From NCBI RefSeq assembly GCF_031143425.1, contig NC_090440.1, positions 1,269,559,123 through 1,269,623,122 of the forward strand: a stretch of DNA of 64,000 bases, given 5' to 3'. The notes beneath the pieces were generated by a model. The model made no database searches. It was not told where the DNA came from and saw nothing but the letters and a program-made list of their open reading frames with translations. Positions 45,126-57,917 of this stretch are shown here, one piece after another (positions within the stretch are counted from its first letter, which is position 1; each line of letters begins with the position of its first letter). Both the position numbers and the translations under genes were made by a program. The stretch comes from Pleurodeles waltl. Lineage: Eukaryota; Chordata; Amphibia; Caudata; Salamandridae.

Positions 45126-46480
45126 TCATGCGTTGTTGTTTGCTCAGGGCCACATCTGTTTCCTTCCTTCTTAATGAACAGGCTTTATCTCCACTTAGAT
45201 GTGCCTTAATCCCACCTAGTTCTGTTTTAAAATGTTCTCAAGATACTTTTTGTTTTCATTTCTCAGAGTATATAATGTGTCATATTTTCTAGAGCACTAC
45301 CCTCTTTCTCTTGCTCAAGACTTTATCTATTTCATTCTAGCACATGCTCTAGGTGCTCTAATTCAACTCCCATGATGTTGCTTAAATCATTATTCAAAGA
45401 GGATAATTCACTTTCTTCTTTTCTAGTTCTACTGCTTCCTTCATTGTCTGCCGCTCCCCTCATCTTAGATGTTGACTCCTCTTTGATGGACTTAAGTATA
45501 CAATAAGTGATGGATGGAAAACTTGAGCTATTCTCAGCCACTGATATTTACTTGGAGCCACATTCCAGTCCATCGTTATTTTGCACACCATGCCACTTTA
45601 GTTTGGACCCAGCCATATGGAAATCAGACTTGACCCTGATCCTGAGAGAACCGTCCAGCGCGGAACTGCCTGGTCAGGTCCTCCCTGAATGTGAGCACAA
45701 CCAAACCAGAACTTGTTTCACCCTAGCCAGAGCTCATTGGTAAGGTATAGCAGTTCCCATGACAGTGTAGTGTCTGGGTATAGCCATCTCTGAATTAATC
45801 TCAGCCACTGATAATTACTCAGGATGCTTCCAGGTCAATTATTATTTTGCACACTAAGGTACCTCAGTATGGACCCTGCCATATACTATTCAGTCTTTAC
45901 TACAGGCTGCTTTCTTGAGGTTCTCCATTAGTGAAGTAAAATGATTCAGTGAGGGTAAGTCAGAGATTATTTGTAGGCCTCTTGATCTTTGCCTTTTATG
46001 ATCTGGGAAAATTCTGAAATAATCATGTGCTCCTGGACCTTTTTTTCAATCTATTCCCCACTCCTATATTTTACCTTGTTTTTGTACATTGGCCACTGAC
46101 ATACTGGCAGAAGGATTATGCTATTTCAGTTATTATTATTGTATTTAACCCCAACTAACTTTGTCTGCTCTTCTCATCTGGATGATTATAGGAAGCTGCC
46201 ACCCTGTTTTTTTTGCTTGGTTCTTACATAGATGCTTGGCTTCCCATCCTGTAACTTTCATGTTCTCTCTATGTCTCTGTAGAGACAATTGTTCCTGATT
46301 TTTCAAATCTTAGTCTAACTTATAAAAACCTTTATCTTCAAGCGATGTTGTATCTACCATTGTCAGGGGTACGACATTCCTGTTACTGTTTTCAACCCTG
46401 CTGTTCTCATGGAGGAGTTTTTCTCTCCCTCACCCCACCATTTATTCTTAAAAAGAGTTCTTCTGGTAGTAAGTCTCAAA
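45126..46480. other. No gene recognised
   Basis: Contains two imperfect repeats of 'CAGCCACTGATA.TTACT' (45535 and 45804), about 270 bp apart, followed by similar 'TTATTTTGCACAC' text, so a ~270-bp degenerate duplication is present. No coding sequence was identified. Confidence 0.4.
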
Positions 46481-47122
46481 GAGGAGGATTGTTGGCCGGA
46501 ACTGGAAATCGCTCTCTGACCCGGAACCCGCTCATCCGTGAGCATTAGAGGAGCTCTGGGAATCCCTACGGACCCCCTGCCGGGCTTTGCTGTACCGAGG
46601 CAGAGGTGCGGTTCATGTGGCCCGTGCCAGGAAGGCCAGAGTGGAGGCCTCCCCTGCAAGGCCCAGGGTACTGCCAGGATACCGCAAGGAGCTGGAGTGA
46701 GGCAGAGGCGGAGGTGGGAGGAGACAGTCGCAGCTGCAGCCACAGCCACAGCCACAGCGGTAGCACCAACGGCCCGAAACACAAGTGAGGAGCCCGCAGG
46801 AGCCGTGGAGTTTGGGGAGTTGTGATGGTGAGGTGACGGTGAGCGGCTGCAGCATTTTCACAGTGGCCTGTCTAGAGAGCGGAGTTAGCGGCTGAAATGT
46901 GGCTTGTGTTTTGGGCGGTGACTCGTAGCTGCGAAGAGCGGTATCCCAGGAGTTTGGGCCCAAAAGACCAGGAGTCCAGAAACAACAGCAGAGGGAAGGA
47001 AGTGCTGCGGAGCCCCTTAGAAGTTAGCAATTGAGCAGGGGCCAGAGACACCCAGTTTTAGTAGTACCCATAGTGGCTCAAAGCACGGCCCAGGAGATTT
47101 TCCACCAGGCCTAGGCCAGTTG
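46481..47122. other. GC-rich stretch, possible 5' region of the downstream ORF
   Basis: GC-rich, with a short CCACAG hexamer run near 46738-46760. A 'GGAGGATTGTTGGCCGGAACT' type segment (46480-46500) resembles GGAGGAATCATTGTCCGCCGGAACT at 49660-49685, in the 5' region of another LINE. That hints that both are retroelement leaders. Confidence 0.35.
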
Positions 47123-48556
47123 ATGAAGAGGCTGGTGGCCAGAGGTGAATCCCGTCTCCTCCGAGTTGCAAGGCATTCGTGTCACTCTTTAAACAATTCA
47201 GTGCTTTCCAGAGGGGGTAACTTAACTATGACCATGAAGAAGTTACGCTTAGGGCGTCTGCTCCCAGGGAGATCATGCTTAAAAACTAAACTCAAACCCC
47301 TCTGGAATAAAGCAAACCCTGTAGTCCTGCTGAAGGTCCAGATGCAGAAGCAAATATTTACTTTTTGGGGAAAAGAAAAAACTCCCCTTAAGGAATCAAA
47401 TGGAGCTACCCCCCCCAATACAACTCCTGATATAGAGCCATCTAAGGAGCCTTTAAGGGAGACTTTGAGGAAGTTTTCAAGGGAGCCCCACTATGGGGAA
47501 GAAAATCAGAAAAGTGGAGTCAAGGATTTGGAACAGGGTTACTCGGTGCCCTCTGCTGAGGTCAAAGAGAATGTCCAGCGCGCTCGGATCTCTCAGAGTT
47601 TGTCTGGGCTCCAGCTTTGTCTCTCCCCCCCCTCTACATCTGCCTGGTCGGTCAACCCACTCCCACTAGCTGACACGGCGCTTAGAAGCCCCCAGGAAGG
47701 TGGTTCTCTTTAATATACAGTGTCTGCAGTCATTGGGCCACAAGACTTTACTTTGCCGGATCTGAACCTAGATCTATGCCAGCGATATGGTTTTCAGGCT
47801 AATGATTTCTCTCCTCTACCTATGGACGCCAGGACCAAGTGCATACCTCCATCCACTGGCTTGCATCTGTTTAATAGTACTCCCTCTCTTCAACACTCGT
47901 TATACTCTCATTCTCATTTGTCAGCGACACCTGCCCTAGAAGTAAGTGGTATCCAGCCCATACAACCACCTGAACCAGAGGTCAGGGTTTCAGCCTCTTT
48001 GTTTAGCCCGGAAAACCTACATGCGTCAGTCTTAAAGCTTCTGGAGAAATTTGTAGGTGGATCAGGTTGCATCCTTGACTTCGTAACAGTAATTTTAATG
48101 GAACTGACTAAAGACAATAAAAAGGGGGACTTGATCTTAGATCCTTCAAGGAACAGAGCTGCCCCCTTGCAGCTATTAAAAGATCAGAGGTCCCTTAGAG
48201 CAACTTCTAGGGAGCTTCCGATGGTACACTCGAGTGTGGATGTGAGTACACAAGCCGGTAAACCTCAATGCAATAGCCACTGTGAGGCAAAGACAATGCA
48301 GGTCAGCTCAGTAGATTTTATCCGATTTATTTTTGACACTCCAATGGCGAAGCGTAAACAATTAGCAAAGTCCAATCAGTCTGTGGTGAAGGTATTCATA
48401 ATTTTTGAAAAATCCTCCAACCAACATAATGGTCCCATGGAATTACCTTTTTCCATTGTCTATTGTTTGGGGGATTTCGAGGTGGAGGGATCACTCTTTC
48501 TGTCTGCAGTTCCTGCTGCACATCTACGATTTATTTTAAAGACTTTGATTTTGTGA
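47123..48556 (+). pseudogene. Unrecognised 478-codon frame with one stop; possible retroelement ORF1
   Basis: From ATG 47123 one frame stays open to 48554 except for a single TAA at 47711-47713. The N-terminal third is basic (KKLRLGRLLPGR, WGKEKTPLKESN); the middle is Ser/Pro/Leu-rich and probably disordered; the C-terminal ~80 residues (VDFIRFIFDTP, VFIIFEKSS, YCLGDFEVEG) look folded. I recognise no domain. Its position in a field of LINEs, its basic character and the leader similarity noted for 46481-47122 suggest a LINE ORF1 or gag-like protein. A frame this long with one stop is unusual for neutral DNA. Confidence 0.4.
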
Positions 48557-48559
48557 TAT

Positions 48560-49780
48560 CACAATTGATACAATGCAGAGACGCAGAGATACAGAGATGT
48601 GGAGAGGCAGAGCTAAGCGTGGTGGAGCAGTGAGAGCCGAGCCATGCCGTGCTGCTGGTTGCTGCTGGTCTGGAGCCGCGGGCATTAGGTGCTACTGGGG
48701 GGTTGGAGATCTGACAGCTTCTCTCCCCCGTTCCCCGATTCCAGAGCCCTGAACCGAACCAGAACTAAGCTTCTCCTCAGCTCCCATTCGGCCATTGACC
48801 CGGCTTCTCCAGCTGCAGCTGCTGCGGGGGGCTGTCCGACTGGCGCAGTTTCAGTAAGGCCTGCGTGAGGCCCGCTTCTGCCACATTCTGCCGGGTGCTC
48901 TCGCCGCAAACCTTGCACCTGCGGCCCCCCACCCCGAGAGCCCCAGGGGGGCACGAGGTGATAAAAGACGATGACAAGACAGTGCGTACAGCGAGGGGCA
49001 GAGAGTTTTGTGTTCTCTCCCACACTGGCCCCTATGCCGGCCTTCCTGCCCACCACCTGTTTCCTGGACCAGCCTGAGGGGTGCAGAGCACGCAGCTGAG
49101 ACCCATAGGAGACCCATAGGAGGGAGGGAGCTGCCGGACGCTGGAACCTGGACCCCGAATCCTGGATAAGGACAACAGGCAACAGACAACAATAGGCCTG
49201 GAGCTCAGGAATGTACGGTGAGGGAGTTGGGACCTGTGAGACTGTGTGTGGCGAGCGCAGTGGGTCTAGCCATCACTGCAGAGTGTGTGCACCACCTCCC
49301 TGTGGAAGTGGGCCAGCTAGGTTGGGTGTGGCTTGTGGGGTTGGTTGGAGGGTCCTGCTCGACCCTGTTCATCCCCATCCCCACCCCCCCTCAGTTGGAC
49401 AGACCTAATAGAGCAAGCAGGTACGCAAGCAAGCAAGCAAGCAAGCATAAATGTATATAAGTTTATAAGTATATAACCAGCATACAACCAGTAAACATCC
49501 AAGCCCAGTCTAGGTCTTGCTAGGTTATACCAGCCGTCTACCCATCCAGCAACTCCACCTCAATGCCCATACTGCCCATATTTGCCCTAATTGCGGACAG
49601 CAGAGATGAGATAAGGCAAAATACAAGGCAGGTCTTCACTTAGAAGCAAGAGAAAGAGAAAGGAGGAATCATTGTCCGCCGGAACTCAAACAAAAAGAAG
49701 AGCAGCAGTAGACATTAGGGTCTATCTTGCGAGATCATCCAGGGCCCCCTGTACAAGCCCTTAGAGCCCCTCCACTTCAC
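48560..49780. other. GC-rich leader-like sequence
   Basis: Non-coding in my reading. GC-rich with a GAGACGCAGAGATACAGAGA repeat near 48580 and a (GCAA)n microsatellite at 49425-49446. It precedes the ORF1 remnant at 49782 and may be the 5' UTR of the plus-strand LINE. Confidence 0.35.
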
Positions 49781-50121
49781 CTATGGAGCCCTTGTCATTA
49801 CAGGACCTTCCAATCGAAGGCGCTATAGCTAATTCTCATAATGAGGTCATTAACCTTCAAGCCGGGGGGAGATAGCCTCCCCAGCCTCCCCAGCCTCCCC
49901 AACCTTGGCACCAGCTCAAACCCACAAAACAACAGACTACTTTGGAGTAACAAGCAGGACTACTAAGCATCAATCCTTCTTCTCCACCTCCTTGGTCCAG
50001 GATCAGGCCTTCAATCAGAGAAGGGGTCCAAAGGATAACTGCCTCCACCACTTTCCCCCATTATCAGCATTCTGGAGGGTAGAGCTATAAGGGCTGACTC
50101 CATGGACCCGAAAGACACCAA

Positions 50122-51038
50122 GGGCCATATTTATACTTTTTGACGCAAAACTGCGCTAACGCAGTTTTGCGCCAAAAAAATTAGCGCCGGCTTACGCCAT
50201 TCTGAAGCGCCATGCGGGCGCCGTATTTATTCAATGACGTTAGCCGGCATTAGCCGCCGGGGCTGTCTGGTGTGCGTTGAAAAAGACGACGTACACCAGG
50301 CAGCGCCGGCGTAGGGGGAAAATGGCGTATGGGCGTCCACAAATGGTGCAAGTCAGGCTGAGGCAAAAAAAATCGCCACAACCCGATTTGCGCCATTTTT
50401 TTACGACGCCCATCCCCCATTGAAATGACTCCTGTCTTAGCAAAGACAGGAGTCATGCCCCCTTGCCCAATGGCCATGCCGAGGGGACTTCTGTCCCCTG
50501 GGCATGGTCATTGGGCATAGTGGCATGTAGGGGGGCACAAATCAGGCCCCCCTATGCCACAAAACATTTTAAAAAAAAACACTTACCTGGACTTACCTTA
50601 ATGTCCCTGGGGTGGGTCCCTCCATCCTTGGGTGTCCTCCTGGGGTGGGCAAGGGTGACAGGGGGTGTCCCTGGGGGCAGGGGAGGGCACCTCTGGGCTC
50701 ATTCTGAGCCCACAGGTCCCTTAACGCCTGTCCTGACCCAGGCGCTAAAATCCGGCGCTAATGCGGCTTTTTTAGACCCGCCCACTCCCGGGCGTCATTT
50801 TTGCCCGGGAGTATAAATACGATGCATATGCATCGGAGTCATTTTTTAAGACGGGAACGCCTACCTTGCATATCATTAACGCAAGGAAGGTGTTCACGCA
50901 AAAAAATGACGCTATCTCCATGAACTTTGGCGCTAGACGCGTCTAACGCCAAAGTATAAATATGGATTTACTTTTGCGTCGAATTTGCATCGAAAAAAAC
51001 GACGCAAATTCGGCGCAAACGGAGTATAAATATGCCCC
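50122..51038. mobile_element. Harbinger-type MITE, 917 bp (copy B)
   Basis: Left end GGGCCATATTTATACTTTTT; right end reverse complement GGGGCATATTTATACTCC. Direct CAA on both sides (50119-50121, 51039-51041). Subterminal GACGCAAAACTGCGC...GCGCAGTTTTGCG hairpin, a central CTCCTGTCTT...AAGACAGGAG hairpin, then paired CCCAATGGCCATGCC/GGCATGGTCATTGGG. It sits inside the ORF1 remnant of the plus-strand LINE. It is close to copy D (62431-63349) in length and sequence. Confidence 0.93.
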
Positions 51039-51603
51039 CAAAACTCTTAAAGACAGTTCTCCTACACCAGGAGGGTCACAGACCATCACAAGTGGCCAGG
51101 AATCAGTACTACATCCCCTGGTGGGGGGAAGCCTGAGCGCACAACATCCTGCCTCCCCAAACAATTTTACAGATGAGGAGGACAATGCCGGGTGGGGAGA
51201 GTCACCCCCAATGAGCTCTAGACCCATATATTTTTATTTCCCTGTTATCAGCCCGAAAAAATGCAGATCAAGAGGATACAGCATTAAGGACACTGGAAAA
51301 AGTTAAGGGTATATGGCGACCCACCCAGATTACCCAAGCTTCTAGGGCATCCCAAAGAAGTGACTCAAACATGCCCGCTGCCAACCTGGTGCCCATAACA
51401 GACATATGAGTGGCAATCTTGAATTTGATGCAGACAACAGTAACAGCCCTACAGTTCCAGTCTCACAAAATGGACATTCTGGTAGATTGGTTAAACACGC
51501 TGGCAATTTTCATCCCAGGAATTGATGGCAAACTACAAGAACTAAACTCACTGATAACATAAATACAAAAAAAAAAACATAAGGACTTCACTATTGTGAG
51601 AGA

Positions 51604-53745
51604 ACAGGGCTGATTGCAGAGGTCCCCTAACTTTTGGCCTCCATTTTCCACTTTTTGCTGGTGTTTTCCTGACTCTGATGGTGCCCTGAGGACTGCTAAC
51701 CAGTCCCAGGGCCTGTGCTTTGTGAAACATCAGTATGCAAATTAGACTAATTATAATTGGCAAAATTGACCTGCCTATAAGTCCCTAGTATATGGTAGGG
51801 CATGGAGGTTTAGGGACTCTAGCATAGGTAATGCTCCCATAGGTGCACTGCTGAGGTGTCCAGTGTCATTTTAAAGGCAGGCCTGCCTTGCTGGCTGCTT
51901 TTAAATTAAAGTCACATGAAAATTTGACCTTGGTATTAAAAGTAGCTCCAAAGTCTTAAACTACCTTATGTTTACATATAACTCATCCCTAAGGTGTGCC
52001 CTATGTGCCCCTAGGGCTGGGTGCCATGTAACTATAAGCAGGGACCTCATTAAAATAGTTTTTTAAGCCCTGGTGAGGTAAAACAGCCAAATTCGTTTTT
52101 CCCTCATGGTAGTGAATGGCCTCCATAGGCTAGAATGGGGGGACTTTATTTTAATTTTCAAAGTCCCCTTAAGTAACAGATGACAGAAGTTTGGTATCAA
52201 ATTGATTGTTAAAGTAAATCCCACAACCTCCAGTTGTTGGATTTAATGTAACTTGTTCAGGTAAAGAGTTTTAAACTTTACCTGAAAAGTTGCCAACATC
52301 AGCCCTGCAGTGTTTTTGCTGCTGTGTTCTGATTGGCCAGTCTCTGGCAGCCAGGCCAGGCTACCTTGATGAGGTGTGAAGTGGCCTGGCTCCACACAAA
52401 GAGATGTGCCTGGGGGAGAAGATCTCCCCTCAGCAGATTGTGAAGCAGGAAGGGGGAGGGCTGCCAAACTGGTCTTCAAAGGCGGAGAAGGACATTTGGA
52501 GCAACCCAGCAACACCCTCACATCCTGCAAACCCATACAATTAGGTGCCCCCTTAATTAGATTAGGAGAGTGCAGGAGAGGGGTGTGTTTAGGATTGTTA
52601 GCCACACCAGTGGGTGGGCTCAACCAGATGTAACCTCCAAAAATCACTTTCAGCCATGATGGAGTTTTGAGGAATCCCTGGGATTGATTTTTGCCACACT
52701 TCCCAGGAAGTGGTCATCACAGGGGGAAGGACCCTGCACCTGATTGGAGAACCAGGACCCCCCTGTTTTTCACCGAGGAGCAGGGATAAAACTAGCAGAC
52801 CTACACCCACACCTCAGATCCCTATCAGATTCCAACAAGGAAGGACTACGGGAGAAGAAGGACTGCCCTGCTGGACCCCTGCCCTGCACCTGGACACTGC
52901 ACTCTGGAGGACTGCACCAGCTGCACACTTGGGCTTCACCATTAAAAGGACTTTACCTGTCTTCTACTGCTTCAAGAAGGCACTCACTGTTTGCTACAGG
53001 TACAAAGGAGCTGCCCAGAGTCCCCTGCATCAAGTCCTGCAAGCAGAGCCCAGCTGACCAGCGTCCAGTGGACATTTAAGGATTCTGACCAGGTGCATTC
53101 TGGGAATTGTAGTCCCAAGGAGCAACGCAGAGCTTCTGGAACCTTGGATCACGTTGTGGACACTTCAAGGACACAAAAAGGACCTCTGGAAGAAGATCCA
53201 GAAGTTTGGTGACATTTGGAGGAACTCTATAAATTGAAGAGGTGCATTGTTGGAGTTGGAGTCCCAGACGCCAAGCGGCACACCAGAGCCTCTGAACCCT
53301 TGGCTGGTGCTGTGGACCACTTTCCTGAATCAAACACTTCTGAAAGTAAGTGTGACAGTGTTACCTCATGGGTGGCCTGAACTCTGGACTTTGTTCCTTT
53401 CCAGTGTGACCTTTTCAACCCTTTGAGCGCTAGTTGCTTCCATGCGCTAGAAAGCATTAATTCTTTAAAAAAATCATATGACCAGTTCCCCTCATCCGAT
53501 TTTATCCGTTTTGGTGTCATTTTAAATATAAAAATATAGTATATGTTTATCAATTGATTCTGGATTTTTAAACTGTTTCCTGTGTTTTATTTAATTACTG
53601 TTTTGTGATATTTGAATGTTTTACGCTTTGTCTCCTAAGTTAAGCCTTGTCACTCGTTTCCAAGGTATCAAGGGTTGAGCTAGGTTTAATTTACTGATAC
53701 CTAACTGGACCGAAGTGAAGGTTAGAGGCCTATTGCTAAGTGTAG
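51604..53745 (+). repeat. Dispersed repeat inserted in the LINE ORF1 remnant
   Basis: Non-coding, ~2.1 kb, running from the sequence after 'TTGTGAGAGAACAGGG' to about 'CCTGCCCTTACCAATAACC'. Shares 'CTATAAGTCCCTAGTATATGG' (51774-51795) with the reverse complement of 39505-39525, and echoes of family F at its 3' end. Exact boundaries and class are uncertain; open frames of 70-134 codons in it show no domain. Confidence 0.4.
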
Positions 53746-55059
53746 GTTCTTACCTGCCCTTACCAATAACCCGTTTTCCAACAACTATTTGCTCTTGTAA
53801 GGAGGTAGTAGATGGGATGGGTCAACTGCCAGTAATCTTCAAAGACATCTTGAAGGAGATTTGCCCCAACCCGCAAACCCTCAACATCTTCATAGGAGAA
53901 TCAGAATAGCCAGCAAGACCGCCCAGCTTCAAAACCATTCAACCTGGAGGGGAATGCAGCTAGGAAAATAGCTCCAGGCACTGCTCTGGACCATTCTCCC
54001 CAAATAACAGAGCCTAGAGCTTCGAAAAGGCAGTCTGGCCACGGATTGACTAAAAGAGAGAGGAAGCAGGCAAGGAAGCGCAGAAAGAAAACTCAGATGG
54101 CGTCCGGAGCTGACACGGAAACCCGTCCCTCACTTAGTACAGGAGGAGGATGTGGGGACAATAAACGCTCCGCCGACAGCACAGCCTTGTACATCAGAAC
54201 AAGAAGGACCTCCGCCCCAGGTCCTGGCAGTGGAAGGGCCAGAGCTGTTGGGTAGGGCCTGGCCCCCACAGGACCGACAGGCAACCATCTCATTGCGGCC
54301 CCAAGCATCCATCCAGGTTAAGCTAAGGCCCACCCCCGCAAAGGTAAAAACCAAAGTAGAGGGGGCCGACGCAATAATCTGGAACCATCACTTAAGGGCA
54401 GATTTGGCGGAGATTATAACAGTACAGTCAAATCTGGCAACCAGTTCAAACCAGGCCACGCCTGACCGCGGCTTGCAGCTGCTATGGATTCCAGAGTATA
54501 AATCTAGAGGTCCACAAGATGTGCTTAACCACTCCACTGTCCTCAAATTAATAAAAGCCCTGCCAGACCTGGCAGCAGTGAGTTCTGATGACATCACCGC
54601 CATAAAATGTATTCAAGCACAGGGCAGCCAGTACACGGACCCCACGGTGGTGATATTTGCTTCCTCGGAATTACCAATGCAAATCCTAGAAAAAAATAGC
54701 ATCCTGAAAGACTGGGGAATTGAGTATGCTTCTACCTAGGTGAAAGATACTTGTACCCGTTAGCACACAGAAGCTATACGATCAGACAAAAAGTAGCCAC
54801 CCGGTCTGTGCTATGAGGAGTATCTGGGAATCCACAAACTGGAGAACTTGGCCAAGATATATCAGGACAAGGAGCGGCAGTGCCACTAGATTTACAGATT
54901 GAAATAAGGGAAGTGGAGGGCTGGAGAAGGATAACAGCTGGAGAACCCCTGAGAGATGGCCATACACCAAACAATTGGTCTTGGCTTCCAACACTGCTAG
55001 CCCCCAGATTACCACAAAAAGCCTGAATGACAACCCAGCAAACATCTTTGACACAAAGA

Positions 55060-56345
55060 TCATTAAGCATCTGCTCATGGATTATAGTGGGTCTGTAATC
55101 GAAATTAGAAGATGCAGAGGTCATCAAATTCCTGGGCTCCTTTGACATCATAATGCTGCAAGAAACATGGGCACCTACAAATCTTCCCTTAATTGGTTGC
55201 AAAGAGTATAATATACCTGCTGTTAAACACAACACATTTGGAAGAGCAAAAGGAAGTCTGTCAATTTATATCAACTCTAAGCTTGAGGCAAAACCCTCCG
55301 GAGGTCAGACGGGAGATCAGCCCTTTTTGTGAGTTCGTTTGGACAATTGAGCAAAAAACATACAGGACCCCCTGATCCTGGTCTATGTGTTTATTAACCC
55401 CAAAAAGAAAAATTTGGAAGCTAACATTCTGTGAACACATCTGCTTCATATAAAAAAACATACAATGTGGCCTATTGGCTAGTGTCAGGAGATTTTAATC
55501 TTAACCTATTCCATGAACCAAGCGAGGACCATGTACAGCTAGTGGTTCCATTGACCATTAAAAACTACCACTCCAGAGAAAGCAGGACAAAGTTGGTACA
55601 AAGTTAATTAAGAGCTGTGAGCTAGCAGGCCTTTTTACTAAACGGGCGGCTGCCGTCTGACATACCCACTGCCTGGACAAGAGCCACAGAAAGGGTTGTT
55701 TCATATCTAGATTACACCCTGATAAATGCCCCCTATTAAAAATTGGGAGAGACTTTAGAATTCAAGATCATATAGAAAGCGATCACAATCCACAAATAAT
55801 CACAATTTGGAGCCAGATGCCTATCCAGGAAGAAACAAACCTCCTCAATGGGGAATTGTGTTCCGAAAATCTAAAACAATTAAAATGGACTTCGCTTACG
55901 ATTGCAGCCCAAGCAGAGGATGCTGCAGGGAAACTGGAAAAGATGGCTTATGATCCACTAAGGGTAGTTGCTATAGGAGTCATTAATTGAAAGCCTCGTA
56001 AAGCAATCCTCAGAGAGGGGCAGGTCAAGGGGGGCATACCTGGGGCACAGAAGGGTCATACTCATGCCAAGGTCAATACGAATGAAGAAAGCGGGAGTAA
56101 ATAGGCTTCTGAGACAATTCCAGAAACATCCGACCAATGAATCAATTTTTAAAACTCTACGGCAAGAAAGGAAACTGCTAAAGAGGGACATCAGTTTTTT
56201 TTAGATGAGCAAAACAGGAGACATTATGGGCAAAACTACACTATGCATTAACATTGGCAAATTAGAGCCGGTTCTGGAGCCTGATTAATAACATTGAGAA
56301 AGGTCCCAGAGCTGCGACAATGCAAATGTCACAGAGGAGGCATGG
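55060..56345 (+). pseudogene. Plus-strand LINE: AP endonuclease remnant
   Basis: Reading with shifts gives FLGSFDIIMLQETWAP near 55130 (catalytic-type Glu in QETW), then YIPAVK and RAKGSLSIYI, as in the N-terminal half of LINE endonucleases. 55480-55510 reads a VSGDFNLNL-like segment and 55780-55800 a SDHNPQIIT-like segment (catalytic Asp-His), so the order is right. At least three frameshifts and several stops. The stretch 55850-56345 links to the RT. Confidence 0.65.
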
Positions 56346-57917
56346 GTGGGATACTTGAAATCCAACTTTAAAGAAACATCCTCGACAGATACCAGCATAG
56401 CCCAATGGGAGATAATTGAGGATACTAGGGAGCCTGAGGAGTCCATCGCACTCAGCCCTCTCGAAATAACTAAGATAATAGAAAAGAATGCCCAAAGACT
56501 GAGCCCCTGGTCTCAATGGCCTCCCACAGACCCTATTCAAACGGTGTGCATCAAAATGGGCACTACAATGTTCAATCATATTCTAATAACAGGTTCTGCT
56601 CCAGACAGTTGGAAAGGCTCGATAATTTACCTCATTTTTCAAAGGAGGGAAGGCCTCCCTACCTTCCAACTACCGACTAATCGCCCTTTTAGATGCAGAC
56701 CTAAAATATTTTTCAAATATTTTTCAATAGGAATCTTGCAGCATTTAGAACAGGGGCATGGACAAAAGGAAGCTCCCTATCAACCAGACAGATTTTACAA
56801 AAAAAACAGGGTACTTTAACAAACCTCATGGCATTAAGCCTGGTAATGAATAGAGCAAGGGCCACAGGGGCACCCCTTTACATGTGCTTTATGTATTTTC
56901 AGGCTGCATTTGGTTGTGTCCCTATAGATAAATTATGGACAAAACTACAGCAGTGGGGGCTGCCGGTGAATTTATTAAATGCTATTATTATGCTCTACTC
57001 TAAAATCAAACTGGGAGACCGCTCTTTTCTATCCAGGCCTATCAAAACCACTGTCGGTCTGAAACAGGGTTGTGTACCAGCACCGCTTCTCTTCAATCTG
57101 TATATATCGGACCTATCCTCAGCACTGGATGAGCAGTCAGTCCCTCCACCAAGTTTAGGGGGTCGACAAGTATCTAACCTACTTTATGCAGATGACCTGC
57201 TGCAGCTCAGCAACTCCAGGGTAGGTTTACAGAAACTTTTGAACTACCTAGGAGAATATGCACTAGTCAACGATTTAGAAATTAACTATGGGAAATCTAA
57301 AATAATCCCCTTTAACCGTGAACCGACCTTACGCTGCAAGTGGTTCTTAAATGGTCAGCATATCGAAGAGGTAGTAGCATACACATCTAGGGGTCAGGAT
57401 TGACTTTAAGGGCACATTTGCAGCAAACAAAGAAGCAATAAGGGCGAAGGCACAAGCTTTAAACCGGGCATTTGGTAACTTGGCAAAATCCATTCTCGGG
57501 TGGCCCCTAAAACCAATGACCGTGATCATGAGAACAAAATTACTGCCAATCCTTGCATATGGGACAGAAATAATGAGGGGAGTGGAGGTGGTTATGCTGG
57601 ATAAGCTATTAGTGAAATCCTATAATCAAATTCTCCAGCTACCTAGATCAGCCTCCCCAGCCCTAGTCAGACTAGAGTTTTCCCTAACAAAGCAATCATT
57701 GGCAAGGTTGGCAGCTTTCGTCAATGGCTGCTACAAATTTTATTTAGCTCCCATGGGGACTTTAACAAACCTAGTCTGGCATGAAATTAATCTTGAGAGG
57801 GGTAACAACAATTTCAAGGATTTTTGGGAAAAAAGCATAGCCCATACATTTTTTACTGGAGTTGAATTATTTCGTGCTCAATTAGGGAATTTAATCAAAA
57901 TGTCAGCTGAAGCTTGA
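56346..57917 (+). pseudogene. Plus-strand LINE: reverse transcriptase remnant
   Basis: Three frames: 56346-56819, 56828-57403 and 57480-57917. The first contains WKGSIIY and FYKKN remnants of the N-terminal RT motifs. The second has motif A degraded to MYFQAAFGCV (the Asp residues are lost), motif B GLKQGCVPAPLLFNLYISDL (77-96) and motif C YADD (120-123). The third is the RT-distal region (ILAYGTEIM, NQILQLPRSA, VRLEFSL). The wording of motifs B and C matches the minus-strand LINE at 26021-26690, so the window has two copies of this clade in opposite orientation. It is APE-type; clade not determined. Confidence 0.8.

Larger units (their letters stand above)
49782..54736 (+). pseudogene. Plus-strand LINE: ORF1 remnants, split by two insertions
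   Basis: Three pieces. 49782-50118 begins ATG GAG CCC and runs into a Pro/Gln-rich segment with stops. 51040-51560 reads a Leu/Gln-rich helix-prone stretch (QTTVTALQFQSHKMDILVDWLNTL), which fits the coiled coil of LINE ORF1 proteins. 53775-54736 carries a Lys/Arg-rich stretch (TKRERKQARKRRKKTQ) and an open 54152-54736 frame ending LKDWGIEYAST. A MITE (50122-51038) and a ~2.1-kb repeat (51604-53745) separate the pieces. The assignment rests on the order ORF1 then endonuclease then RT and on the coiled coil; sequence recognition alone is weak. Confidence 0.5.

Noticed and set aside
46481..49460. GC-rich stretches considered as CpG-island promoters of a host gene
   Set aside because: No host exon follows; the stretches precede retroelement-like ORFs and better fit LINE leaders, though this is not certain.
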